Assembly (NCBI GenBank): GCA_023475715.1
Contig: JAMCVO010000087.1
Coordinates: 15,040-79,039, forward strand
Source: Actinomycetota bacterium
Lineage (GTDB): Bacteria > Actinomycetota > Humimicrobiia > Humimicrobiales > Humimicrobiaceae
Direction: 5' to 3'
DNA length: 64,000 nucleotides
A program made the position numbers and the translations under genes. Positions 56,200 to 64,000 of the stretch are shown piece after piece. The notes below the pieces were generated by a model. That model was not told the DNA's origin. It did not search any database and was given only the letters and a program-made list of their open reading frames with translations. Positions within the stretch are counted from its first letter, which is position 1. Each line of letters starts with the position of its first letter.

Positions 56200-57282
56200 T
56201 CAATGTTTAAAAATTTTTTTAATATTTTCTTTAAATGGAGGATAGATTATACCCTTTTCTGTAATTATAGCCGTAATATTTTGATTTTGCGTTACATCAA
56301 AAGCAGGATTTCTTACAGGTATGTATTCAGGTATTATGGTTTTACCCGATACTTTTCTCACTTCATCCTCACATCTTTGCTCTATTGGAATTTCTGATCC
56401 GTTTTTTGTTTTCATATCTATTGTAGAAAGAGGTGCAGCTATGTAAAAAGGTATATCAAAATACTTTGCCATTATGGAAATGCTCATCGTCCCTATCTTG
56501 TTCGCACAGTCACCATTTGCAGCAATTCTGTCAGCTCCGACTATCACAATGTCTACTTCACCCTCCGACATGAAATAGCCTGACATATTGTCAGTGATTA
56601 CAAAAAACGGAATTTTTTCCTGGTAAAGCTCCCAGGCTGTAAGCCTCGCACCTTGAAGATAAGGCCTGGTTTCATTAACTATAACATTTTTAACTTTATC
56701 TGCACAGTTAAGACTCCTTATTACTCCAAGTGCGGTACCATAGCCGGAAGTAGCCAGCGCGCCTGCATTGCAATGTGTAAGGATTTTTAATTTTTTCCTG
56801 GAATTTGTAAAAATACTTTTGCCATTCTCACTAAGCCGGTAATTTATCTGCAGGTCCTCTTCCTCAATATTTTCCGCTTCTCTGATAATTAATTTCCTTA
56901 TCTGGTTTATCGCAAGATTACTGTTTTTATTGATGAGTTTATTCATCCTGTCCAGAGCCCAGAAAAGATTAATTGCGGTGGGCCTGGTTTTTGACAGCAT
57001 GCCGATGCCTGATTTCAGGTGATTGATAAAAGCCAGCTTGTCCTTCCCTTTAAACTCGATTGCAGCAAGTGCCACTCCATACCCGGCTGTAACTCCAATG
57101 GCAGGAGCTCCTCTTACAACCATATCTTTTATCGCAATGCCGGCTTCCTCAGATGTTTTGCAGTTTATGTATATTTCTTTAAATGGCAGCCTTCTCTGGT
57201 CAATAAGTTTTAAGGTTTTGTTGTTCCAGATGAGTGTTCTGACATTGCTGCCGCCACTTCTTCTTAGGTCCCCATTTCCCAT
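56200..57282 (-). CDS. mtnA: S-methyl-5-thioribose-1-phosphate isomerase
   Basis: A 360-residue enzyme of methionine salvage converting methylthioribose-1-phosphate to methylthioribulose-1-phosphate. Family blocks: [34 protein letters not shown] with the catalytic cysteine, and [17 protein letters not shown] with the catalytic aspartate. The ATG at 57282 overlaps ahcY by 19 bases, giving a 13-residue leader before the conserved VRTLIWNN; no closer ATG exists. Pairing with ahcY fits recycling of SAM by-products. Confidence 0.94.
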   Translation of the reverse strand: MGNGDLRRSGGSNVRTLIWNNKTLKLIDQRRLPFKEIYINCKTSEEAGIAIKDMVVRGAPAIGVTAGYGVALAAIEFKGKDKLAFINHLKSGIGMLSKTRPTAINLFWALDRMNKLINKNSNLAINQIRKLIIREAENIEEEDLQINYRLSENGKSIFTNSRKKLKILTHCNAGALATSGYGTALGVIRSLNCADKVKNVIVNETRPYLQGARLTAWELYQEKIPFFVITDNMSGYFMSEGEVDIVIVGADRIAANGDCANKIGTMSISIMAKYFDIPFYIAAPLSTIDMKTKNGSEIPIEQRCEDEVRKVSGKTIIPEYIPVRNPAFDVTQNQNITAIITEKGIIYPPFKENIKKIFKH

Positions 57283-58523
57283 GAGTTTAGATATTTCTCC
57301 TGCTCCGGTGTTAATTTATCAATTGTTATACCCATGCTTTTTAATTTCAATTCGGCTATTTTTTTATCAATTTCTTCCGGAACCACATACACTTTTTTTT
57401 CAAGCTTTTTTTTGCTGTTTTCAAATATATATTTTGCACTCAATGCCTGATTTGCAAAGCTCATATCCATAACACTTGCAGGATGACCTTCTGCGGCACC
57501 CAGATTCACAAGCCTGCCTTCAGCAAGAACATTGACTCTTCTGCCATCTTTCATCTCATACTGCTCAACAAACGGTCTTACCTTTTTTATGCTTTTGCAG
57601 TTTTTCTTAAGGTAATTCAGGTCAATCTCTGCATCGAAATGCCCTGAATTTGCAACAATTGCATTATCCTTGCATAGTTTCAGGATATTTTCACCAATTA
57701 CATTTAAATTTCCTGTAACTGAAAGAAAAATATCGCCTATCTTTGCTGCTTCGATTGCATTCATAACATCGAACCCGTCCATTTTAGCTTCAATTGCTTT
57801 AAAAGGATCGACTTCAAGAACAATGACGCTTGCACCCATTCCTCTTGCTCTCATTGCGACACCCTTGCCGCACCATCCATAACCAACCACAACAAATTTT
57901 TTGCCTGACAGCAGTATATTTGTTGCTCTCATTATTCCATCAATCGTACTCTGTCCGGTGCCATATCTGTTATCAAAAAAATGTTTTGTCTTTGCTTCAT
58001 TTACAGCAATTATTGGATATTGGAGCACTCCTTTCTTTTCCATTATTTTAAGTCTGACTACTCCTGTTGTTGTCTCTTCGGTACCACCTATAATGTTGCC
58101 GATGAGCTCTTTTCTGCTGGAATGGACAGTGGAAATCAGATCGGCCCCATCATCCATCGAAACCTGAGGATTGTTGTCAAGAACACTATTTATATGCTTG
58201 TAATAGGTCTTGCTGTCTTCGCCCTTTATTGCAAAAACCGAAATGCCATGATTTTTGACAAGTGACGCAGCAACATCATCCTGGGTGCTCAAAGGGTTTG
58301 ATGCACATAAAAATACATTTGCCCCTCCGCTCTTTAAAGCAATCATAAGATTTGCGGTTTCGGAAGTTACATGGAGGCAGGCTCCAATGGCTTTTCCTTT
58401 AAACGGTTTGCTCCTGGAAAAATCATTATTGATGCCTTCAAGTACAAGCATATCTTTCCCTGCCCACTCAATCTTATTTGCTCCTTCCTTTGCAAGACCA
58501 ATATCTTTTACATCATAGTCCAT
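57264..58523 (-). CDS. ahcY: Adenosylhomocysteinase
   Basis: A 419-residue NAD-dependent hydrolase that splits S-adenosylhomocysteine to adenosine and homocysteine. The N-terminal substrate domain ([28 protein letters not shown]) is followed by the NAD-binding [18 protein letters not shown] motif (about 210-227). The C-terminal [20 protein letters not shown] motif is also present. It lacks the usual long C-terminal extension with the terminal KYRY, ending instead with a [15 protein letters not shown] tail, as in archaeal-type/short AhcY. It follows PGI/PMI by 14 bases. Confidence 0.95.
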   Translation of the reverse strand: MDYDVKDIGLAKEGANKIEWAGKDMLVLEGINNDFSRSKPFKGKAIGACLHVTSETANLMIALKSGGANVFLCASNPLSTQDDVAASLVKNHGISVFAIKGEDSKTYYKHINSVLDNNPQVSMDDGADLISTVHSSRKELIGNIIGGTEETTTGVVRLKIMEKKGVLQYPIIAVNEAKTKHFFDNRYGTGQSTIDGIMRATNILLSGKKFVVVGYGWCGKGVAMRARGMGASVIVLEVDPFKAIEAKMDGFDVMNAIEAAKIGDIFLSVTGNLNVIGENILKLCKDNAIVANSGHFDAEIDLNYLKKNCKSIKKVRPFVEQYEMKDGRRVNVLAEGRLVNLGAAEGHPASVMDMSFANQALSAKYIFENSKKKLEKKVYVVPEEIDKKIAELKLKSMGITIDKLTPEQEKYLNSWEMGT

Positions 58524-58537
58524 TAAGTATCTCCTTC

Positions 58538-59629
58538 CTATTTTTTATCCAGTTTTGTAAGTTCCGATTTTAAAATTAATATTTTATCTACAGGTGTTGG
58601 ATCGGTTCCGTTTAAAAGTGCCAGATAGACGCTGGCAATATCTCCAAGGTACATAAGAGACATGACTTTTGCAAGTTTGCTTTTCCCCTCTACAGGTATT
58701 TCTATTATCTTGTTTAAATTATCTTTAATTATTTTAATTGTAGTATCTATCCTTACCTTAATTCTTGAAGTTGCAGCGCTGTCTTTAAAAATTATGAGAA
58801 TAAAATTTGATGTCAGTTCCTTTAGGTTTTCCCATCCAACCGTTTCGTTATGGTTAAGCTCAGGGAACTCTGACCAAAAGCTTGGAAATTTAGCATTTTC
58901 ATTCAATTCACATTTCCATCTGAATGCTACCGCGGAAAGGATCCCGCTTGTACCATAAATTATGGGCAGCTTATTGCCAATTTCAAGAGCAATTTGTTTT
59001 GCATAATTTTCTCCTGTCTTCACTTCCCTTCTGTATAGGGAAGCTTTTTTATTAATCAGGTCCAGAGCTTCTTTAATATCGCCGGCATTAATATCTATGA
59101 TTCCTATTCTGCCAAGTACAAGATAAGTTGAAAAAAATAAATATCCGGATGCACCTCTGGGTTGAAACCCTGAAGGTACTTTTATCAAAGTCTGGTTATT
59201 TTCCCGGGCAATTTTTTCCATTTCACCACCTGCAGTCACACATAAAAGAGTGCAGCCTCTCCCCAGCGCCTGAATTGCAGCAGTTATGGTTTCCTCTGTG
59301 TTGCCCGAATAACTAACCGGAATGACCAGCCAGCCGTTTTTGACAAATCCAGGCAAATCATAGCTTTTCACAATCTCAACAGGAATATCAATTTCATCTT
59401 TAACAAGACTTTTTATGATATCTCCTACAAAACCCGAGCCACCCATACCAAGAATAGCTATACCTGAAAATTTTTTTGATTTTACCCGTCCGAGTTCAAT
59501 GCTCTCTGCAATTTTTTTGGAACTTTCCAACTGCAGGTAAAAATTTTCTTCAACCTCCAGCATTCCCTGCCTGTCAAGTTTTTTAATCTTTTCCAGATCA
59601 TCCAGTATGTTCATTCTTGTTCCTTCCAA
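58538..59629 (-). CDS. Bifunctional phosphoglucose/phosphomannose isomerase
   Basis: A 363-residue SIS-fold isomerase interconverting fructose-6-phosphate with glucose-6- and mannose-6-phosphate. The SIS phosphate loop [11 protein letters not shown] (about 60-70), [12 protein letters not shown] and the active-site [14 protein letters not shown] block (histidine and glutamates) are present. The family is best known from archaea and some bacteria. It starts the route to GDP-mannose, with PMM/PGM just upstream (19 bases), and is followed by ahcY. I prefer this to plain PGI because of its length and the SIS arrangement. Confidence 0.9.
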   Translation of the reverse strand: MEGTRMNILDDLEKIKKLDRQGMLEVEENFYLQLESSKKIAESIELGRVKSKKFSGIAILGMGGSGFVGDIIKSLVKDEIDIPVEIVKSYDLPGFVKNGWLVIPVSYSGNTEETITAAIQALGRGCTLLCVTAGGEMEKIARENNQTLIKVPSGFQPRGASGYLFFSTYLVLGRIGIIDINAGDIKEALDLINKKASLYRREVKTGENYAKQIALEIGNKLPIIYGTSGILSAVAFRWKCELNENAKFPSFWSEFPELNHNETVGWENLKELTSNFILIIFKDSAATSRIKVRIDTTIKIIKDNLNKIIEIPVEGKSKLAKVMSLMYLGDIASVYLALLNGTDPTPVDKILILKSELTKLDKK

Positions 59630-59648
59630 TCGGTATTTTAGAAATAAA

Positions 59649-61100
59649 TTAATTTAAATCTGTAAGTAACTTTTTACCTATTTTATGAAGATAATCCAAT
59701 CTTTGAATTGAGCTGCTTTCAGCATAAACTCTGGTAACTGCTTCAGTGCCGGATACCCTCAACATAAGCCAGCTTCCGTCATCCAGAAAATATTTGTAAC
59801 CGTCAACAGTCACAGGTTCCTTGGCACCCTCATTTTTTAAAAGCTCCGGAATCCCGGCTGAAAGCAATTTATTTAATTTCTCTTTTTTATAGGGGTCGGT
59901 CTCGTAGTCCCGCCTGCTGTAAACAAAATATCCAAATTCATTATAAATATCCGCAAGAATCTCATTGACAGTTTTATGCTGTCTGCAAAGAATTTCAAGT
60001 AGAATAAGACCCATCAGCATCCCATCCCTTTCAGGCATATATCCGCTTGCCCATAATCCGCCGCTCTCCTCGCCGCCCATTATTACTCCGCCGGATAGAA
60101 TTTCCTCGCTGATGTATTTGAATCCTACAGGTGTAGTTATAAGTTCAAGGTTATATTTTGCGCATATCCTGTCAATTATTGAGGAAGTGGTAAATGTCTT
60201 TACTACTTTGCCGGAAAGTTTCTTATACCTGACAAGGTAATTCAAAACAATGGCAAAAATATGATGAGAGCTGACAAAATTGCCTTCTTCACCAATTGCA
60301 CCTATTCTATCCCCATCACCATCAAGGCAAATTGCCAGCTTGCAGTGTTTTTCTTTTAATGCTGAAATAGCTTCATTCAAATTATCACCAATTGGTTCAG
60401 GATTAATCCCGCCAAAAGATGTGTTTATGTTTGAATGTATCTCATGTAATTCAAAAGGATCCAATGATTGTAAGATATTCTTATAAATACTTTGACCTGC
60501 CCCATACATCGGATCTATAAGCAACGGAAATTTAAAACCCTTTATGATGTCTGTATCCACCAGATTTAAGATATATTTCCTGTAATCCGGAACCAGATCC
60601 AGCTTACTTATATCATCATGGCCCTGCTCACTATTTACTTCAGCATTGCTTAAATAGGGTCCGGGATTTTTAACATTATTTAAATCATTTACCTTTTTTT
60701 CAATTTCTGAGACTATGTCAGGAGTTGCAGATCCCCCGTAAGGACCTTTTATTTTATAGCCATTATAATAATAAGGATTGTGACTTGCCGTAATCATGAT
60801 ACCCAGGTCGGCTTTGTTTTCAACAACGGCATAAGAAAGCATCGGCGTGGTTACATAGCTGCTGGAAATCCGGGCAGAAATTCCATTTCCGGTAAAAATT
60901 TTTGCAGCAGTTTCTGCAAACTTATTCGACAGAAAACGGGTATCATATCCTATAATTACTTCAGGGCAATTTTTGGTCTTATTTTTATCTTTCAGATATT
61001 CGCTTATCCCGCTGGAGATGATTTTTACTTTTTCCTCAATAAAATCAAAACCAATTACGCCTCTCCAGCCATCTGTTCCAAATTTAATTTTTTCCTTCAT
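59649..61100 (-). CDS. Phosphomannomutase/phosphoglucomutase
   Basis: A 483-residue alpha-D-phosphohexomutase. The phosphoserine loop is TASHNPYYYNGYKIKG (Ser near 108), the magnesium site is DGDGDR (about 260), sugar specificity lies in GGEESGG, and the C-terminal phosphate loop is RVSGTEAVTRVY. It converts mannose-6- to mannose-1-phosphate (and/or the glucose forms) between the PGI/PMI and the nucleotidyltransferase. Length is slightly above average. It ends 19 bases before PGI/PMI and starts 10 after gmd. Confidence 0.93.
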   Translation of the reverse strand: MKEKIKFGTDGWRGVIGFDFIEEKVKIISSGISEYLKDKNKTKNCPEVIIGYDTRFLSNKFAETAAKIFTGNGISARISSSYVTTPMLSYAVVENKADLGIMITASHNPYYYNGYKIKGPYGGSATPDIVSEIEKKVNDLNNVKNPGPYLSNAEVNSEQGHDDISKLDLVPDYRKYILNLVDTDIIKGFKFPLLIDPMYGAGQSIYKNILQSLDPFELHEIHSNINTSFGGINPEPIGDNLNEAISALKEKHCKLAICLDGDGDRIGAIGEEGNFVSSHHIFAIVLNYLVRYKKLSGKVVKTFTTSSIIDRICAKYNLELITTPVGFKYISEEILSGGVIMGGEESGGLWASGYMPERDGMLMGLILLEILCRQHKTVNEILADIYNEFGYFVYSRRDYETDPYKKEKLNKLLSAGIPELLKNEGAKEPVTVDGYKYFLDDGSWLMLRVSGTEAVTRVYAESSSIQRLDYLHKIGKKLLTDLN

Positions 61101-61110
61101 GATTTCCTGC

Positions 61111-62082
61111 TTATTTAGCTATTTGAGTTTTTTTCAACTCATTATAATCATTCTCAACCATAAGCTTTACAAGATTTTCAAAATCAACCTTTGGCTTCCA
61201 ACCAAGCTTATTCCTTGCCTTTGTAGAATCGCCAATCAAAAGATCCACTTCTGCAGGCCGGAGCAGTTTTTCATCTATTTTTACATATTTTTCCCAATCA
61301 AGACCAAGACACGAAAATGAGGCTTCAACCCATTCCTTGACACTGTGGGTCTCCCCGGTACTGATTACATAATCATCAGGAGCGTCCTGCTGCAGCATGA
61401 GCCACATTGCTTCTACATAATCTTTTGCATATCCCCAGTCTCTTTTGGCATCCAGGTTGCCAAGATAAAGATTTTCAGCAAGCCCCAGCTTTATTTTTGC
61501 AACAGCATTTGTAACTTTTTTCGTTACAAATTCAAGGCCCCTTCTTGGTGATTCATGATTGAAAAGTATGCCGCTTGCTGCAAAAATGCTGTAACTTTCT
61601 CTGTAGTTTACAGTAATATAATGCCCGTAAACCTTGGCAACCCCATAAGGACTTCTTGGATGAAAAGGTGTATTTTCATTTTGAGGATTTTGTCTTATTT
61701 TGCCAAACATTTCGGAACTGGATGCCTGGTAAAATTTAATATTCTTATTTACCAGTCTGATAGCCTCAAGCATTCTTGTAACACCTATAGCCGTAAACTC
61801 TCCTGTCAGCACTGGCTGGCTCCATGATGTCGGGACAAATGACATAGCTGCAAGATTATATATCTCATCCGGATCAGCCTGCCTTACTGCACTGATAATT
61901 GAAAGCTGGTCAAGCAAATCTGCCTGAACAAATTTAATCCTGTCCCTTATATGCTCGACCCTGTCCAATTTTTCAACAGATGATCTCCTAACCATTCCGT
62001 AAACTTCGTATCCTTTTTCAAGCAATAGGTCCGCCAGGTAAGAACCATCCTGACCTGTAATTCCTGTTATCAAAGCTTTCAA
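61111..62082 (-). CDS. gmd: GDP-mannose 4,6-dehydratase
   Basis: A 323-residue short-chain dehydrogenase/reductase of the extended type. The NADP-binding motif [14 protein letters not shown] (about 6-19) with downstream RRSS is the GMD signature. Catalytic residues are in SSSEMFG and in the YxxxK motif [11 protein letters not shown], and NHESPRRG binds the substrate. It converts GDP-mannose to GDP-4-keto-6-deoxymannose. It is followed upstream by a nucleotidyltransferase and an Rmd-like reductase, suggesting GDP-D-rhamnose synthesis. Confidence 0.95.
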   Translation of the reverse strand: MKALITGITGQDGSYLADLLLEKGYEVYGMVRRSSVEKLDRVEHIRDRIKFVQADLLDQLSIISAVRQADPDEIYNLAAMSFVPTSWSQPVLTGEFTAIGVTRMLEAIRLVNKNIKFYQASSSEMFGKIRQNPQNENTPFHPRSPYGVAKVYGHYITVNYRESYSIFAASGILFNHESPRRGLEFVTKKVTNAVAKIKLGLAENLYLGNLDAKRDWGYAKDYVEAMWLMLQQDAPDDYVISTGETHSVKEWVEASFSCLGLDWEKYVKIDEKLLRPAEVDLLIGDSTKARNKLGWKPKVDFENLVKLMVENDYNELKKTQIAK

Positions 62083-62093
62083 AACTGCACCTC

Positions 62094-63209
62094 CTAAAAA
62101 GTTATTTGCCCTTCGGTAATAAGCGAATTAACATTGATCTTTATACCATTTTTAAGAATATTATTCTCCTCAATTGTTGTATTGTCACCTATTATTGACA
62201 TATCCTCAATTTTAACATTATCTCCGATTTTTACATTTTTGGATAAAATTGAATTTTTTATAATACAATTTTTCCCAATATGGCAGCCCTCAAAAATTAT
62301 GCTTTCCGAAATACTGCTTCCTGCAGAAATTATACAATTATTTCCTATTACTGTAAGCGGCAAAATCCTTGCATCTTTTTCCAGTACTGTCTTATCCCCA
62401 ATAACAATCGGACCCATTGCCAGATTTTCCTTGCTGAACTTTGCCCCTTCACCAGCATAGATATTCGGCAAAACTTTCTTATAAGCAAACTTGAAATCAA
62501 TTTTTCTATCAAGTATATCTATATGAGCAGCAAGATATTTTTCAGGTGTTCCGACATCCAGCCAATATGCATTTGAAACAAAACCATATATTTTGTAGCC
62601 TAACTTTAAAGCTTTCGGAAAAAGTCCTCTTTCAAAAGAATAGTTTTCCTTTGGTGGTATATGACCAAGCAAATGTGGTTCAATTATATATGTGCCAGCA
62701 TTTATAAGATTTGTATTAATTTCTTCAAAACTTGGCTTTTCCAGAAATTCTTTAACCTTATTATTCTTGTCAATAGGAACAAGCCCATAGGCCGTAGGGT
62801 CCTCTACAGGTGTAAGCGCTATGGTTATGTCTGCTTTTTTTGCTTTGTGAAAAGCTATCATATTTTTAAGGTTTAAAGAAGTTAAAATATCCCCGTTAAA
62901 AACCATGAAAGCATTGTTGTCCAGATATTTCTCAACATTCTTGATTGCCCCACATGTGCCGAGCGGTTCTTCTTCTGTAATATATGTCAGCTTAACACCT
63001 ATCTTGTCTCCATCTCCAAAATAATTTTTAAAAACCTCCGGAAGAAAGCAAGTGGACAAAATTATATCTTTTAAACCATAATCTTTTAGCCATAATATAA
63101 AATTTTCCATAAAAGGTTTATTGACAAGCGGCAGCATTGGTTTAGGATTTAGATATGTAAGGGGTCGCATTCTGGTCCCCTTACCTCCTGCAAGTATAAT
63201 TGCTTTCAA
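62094..63209 (-). CDS. NDP-sugar pyrophosphorylase, probably mannose-1-phosphate guanylyltransferase
   Basis: A 371-residue protein. N-terminal loop [20 protein letters not shown] (about 6-25), [11 protein letters not shown] metal site and the [10 protein letters not shown] motif define a nucleotidyltransferase. The C-terminal hexapeptide beta-helix (about 260-360) has many repeats of the I-G-xx type. It sits between gmd and the Rmd-like gene. With PMM/PGM it should make GDP-mannose for them. It resembles the 55.1-56.2 kb gene, so one may serve another sugar. Confidence 0.88.
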   Translation of the reverse strand: MKAIILAGGKGTRMRPLTYLNPKPMLPLVNKPFMENFILWLKDYGLKDIILSTCFLPEVFKNYFGDGDKIGVKLTYITEEEPLGTCGAIKNVEKYLDNNAFMVFNGDILTSLNLKNMIAFHKAKKADITIALTPVEDPTAYGLVPIDKNNKVKEFLEKPSFEEINTNLINAGTYIIEPHLLGHIPPKENYSFERGLFPKALKLGYKIYGFVSNAYWLDVGTPEKYLAAHIDILDRKIDFKFAYKKVLPNIYAGEGAKFSKENLAMGPIVIGDKTVLEKDARILPLTVIGNNCIISAGSSISESIIFEGCHIGKNCIIKNSILSKNVKIGDNVKIEDMSIIGDNTTIEENNILKNGIKINVNSLITEGQITF

Positions 63210-63212
63210 TTT

Positions 63213-64000
63213 TTAGCTCCTTTCTCTCCACCAGTTCAAAGTATCCAATAATGATTGTTCAATATTATATTCAGGTTTCCAGTTTGTATGTGATACAAGT
63301 TTGGTATTATTTCCAAATATTATTTCACTATCAATCGGACGAAGCTTGTTTTTATTCTGCCTTATTTCAATGCCGGGTACCGTGCTATAGGAAATCAATA
63401 TTTCCAAAAGATCGGAAATTTTACTTTTTCTGCCCGAACACACATTATATACTCCATCAAATTTACCCTTATTTAAAATACTTGTATAAGCTTTTACAAC
63501 ATCTCTGACATCCAGAAAATCCCTGTATACGTTCAAATTTCCGACAAAAACGACAGGATCTCTTCCCCTTTTTTCTATTTCTGCAATTTGTTTTGCAAAA
63601 TCAGATATTACGAATCTTTCGGATTGACCGGGACCTGTATGGTTAAATGATCTTGTAATAAAGACCGGTACCTTAAAAACTTTCTGGTAGGTGGTACAAA
63701 AAAAATCCAGAGCAGCTTTGCTTATTGCATAGGGATTTAGCGGATAAATTTTTTGGTCTTCTTTGATCCCTTCTTCATTATAGTTTGAGTCGCCATATTC
63801 TTCAGCGGTACAGGCCACAAGAATCTTGCAGCGACCTCCGCAGTGCTTTTTTACACTTTCCAAAACATTTATACCGCTAAATACATTCACCTCAAAAGTT
63901 TCTCTTGGATTTTCCCAGGAAAAATCAACAGAGCTCTGTGCCGCTAAATGAAATATCCGGTCAGGATTGAAATCCTTGATTAAGCTTTCGACTTTTTCCT
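63213..64000 (-). CDS. NAD(P)-dependent epimerase/reductase, probably GDP-6-deoxy-4-keto-mannose reductase, 5' end outside window
   Basis: At least 262 codons; the frame continues to the window end and lacks its N-terminal cofactor loop. Visible extended-SDR features: FHLAAQSSV, the catalytic CTAEEYG, the YxxxK motif PYAISKAALDFF, and RSFNHTGPGQSERFV. The last motif is the usual mark of Rmd-type reductases that form GDP-D-rhamnose. The end (YNIEQSLLDTLNWWRERS) is standard. It starts the cluster (epimerase, nucleotidyltransferase, gmd, PMM/PGM). Confidence 0.85.
   Translation of the reverse strand, partial: EKVESLIKDFNPDRIFHLAAQSSVDFSWENPRETFEVNVFSGINVLESVKKHCGGRCKILVACTAEEYGDSNYNEEGIKEDQKIYPLNPYAISKAALDFFCTTYQKVFKVPVFITRSFNHTGPGQSERFVISDFAKQIAEIEKRGRDPVVFVGNLNVYRDFLDVRDVVKAYTSILNKGKFDGVYNVCSGRKSKISDLLEILISYSTVPGIEIRQNKNKLRPIDSEIIFGNNTKLVSHTNWKPEYNIEQSLLDTLNWWRERS

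Noticed and set aside
1..64000. CRISPR arrays and rRNA genes
   Set aside because: No regularly spaced identical repeats with unique spacers and no rRNA-like conserved stretch was found on either strand.

Overview
The window comes from an AT-rich bacterium with a Gram-positive-style housekeeping layout. Supporting points are the order tig-clpP-clpX-valS-folC-ndk-maf-mreBCD-mrdA, the order comFC-csp-hpf-secA-prfB-ftsE-ftsX-(M23 peptidase)-ctpA-smpB-tmRNA, a long-form HPF, SecA with a C-terminal zinc tail, and no outer-membrane gene. Bacillota, deep Actinomycetota or a related candidate lineage would all fit. I cannot place it further from sequence alone.

Layout. 1-13.4 kb is one minus-strand run: trigger factor, ClpP, ClpX, ValRS, FolC, a membrane zinc-ribbon protein, Ndk, a DUF4321-like protein, Maf, MreB/C/D and PBP2 (cut by the window start). 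13.4-14.6 kb holds seven tRNA genes (Leu, Lys, Arg, His, Arg, Gly, Pro), interrupted by a GC-rich structured insert bounded by a duplicated tRNA-Arg 3' end. 14.7-18 kb has a B12-type radical SAM protein with an unknown partner, and a two-[4Fe-4S] protein. 18.1-21.5 kb is a plus-strand NHEJ operon: Ku plus LigD split into phosphoesterase, ligase and polymerase proteins.

21.5-25.9 kb is an accessory array: AAC(3)-like acetyltransferase, a truncated Fic gene, a TIGR04076-like protein, a BrnT/CopG-like toxin-antitoxin pair and an HTH/nucleotidyltransferase pair, separated by copies of a coding-like dispersed repeat. 25.9-33.8 kb is kdpABCDE. 33.8-39.8 kb is a second accessory array (UppP, a PD-(D/E)XK-like protein with a damaged start, a frameshifted SIR2-like protein and a serine-recombinase remnant). 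Its members are separated by five copies of a second repeat whose internal boxes keep a fixed 40-bp spacing.

39.8-44.2 kb carries rdgB-rph-murI, a methyltransferase and a surface protein gene interrupted by an in-frame TAA. 44.3-55 kb carries tmRNA, smpB, ctpA, an M23 peptidase, ftsX, ftsE, prfB (with its programmed +1 frameshift), secA, hpf, csp and comFC. 55-64 kb is sugar-nucleotide metabolism (PGI/PMI, PMM/PGM, two nucleotidyltransferases, Gmd, an Rmd-like reductase cut by the window end), consistent with GDP-mannose to GDP-D-rhamnose synthesis, plus ahcY-mtnA for the methyl and methylthio cycles.

The most notable signals are the two repeat-delimited accessory arrays, the fixed-spacing box family, and several genes broken by single lesions (SIR2 frameshift, two in-frame TAA codons, Fic truncation).
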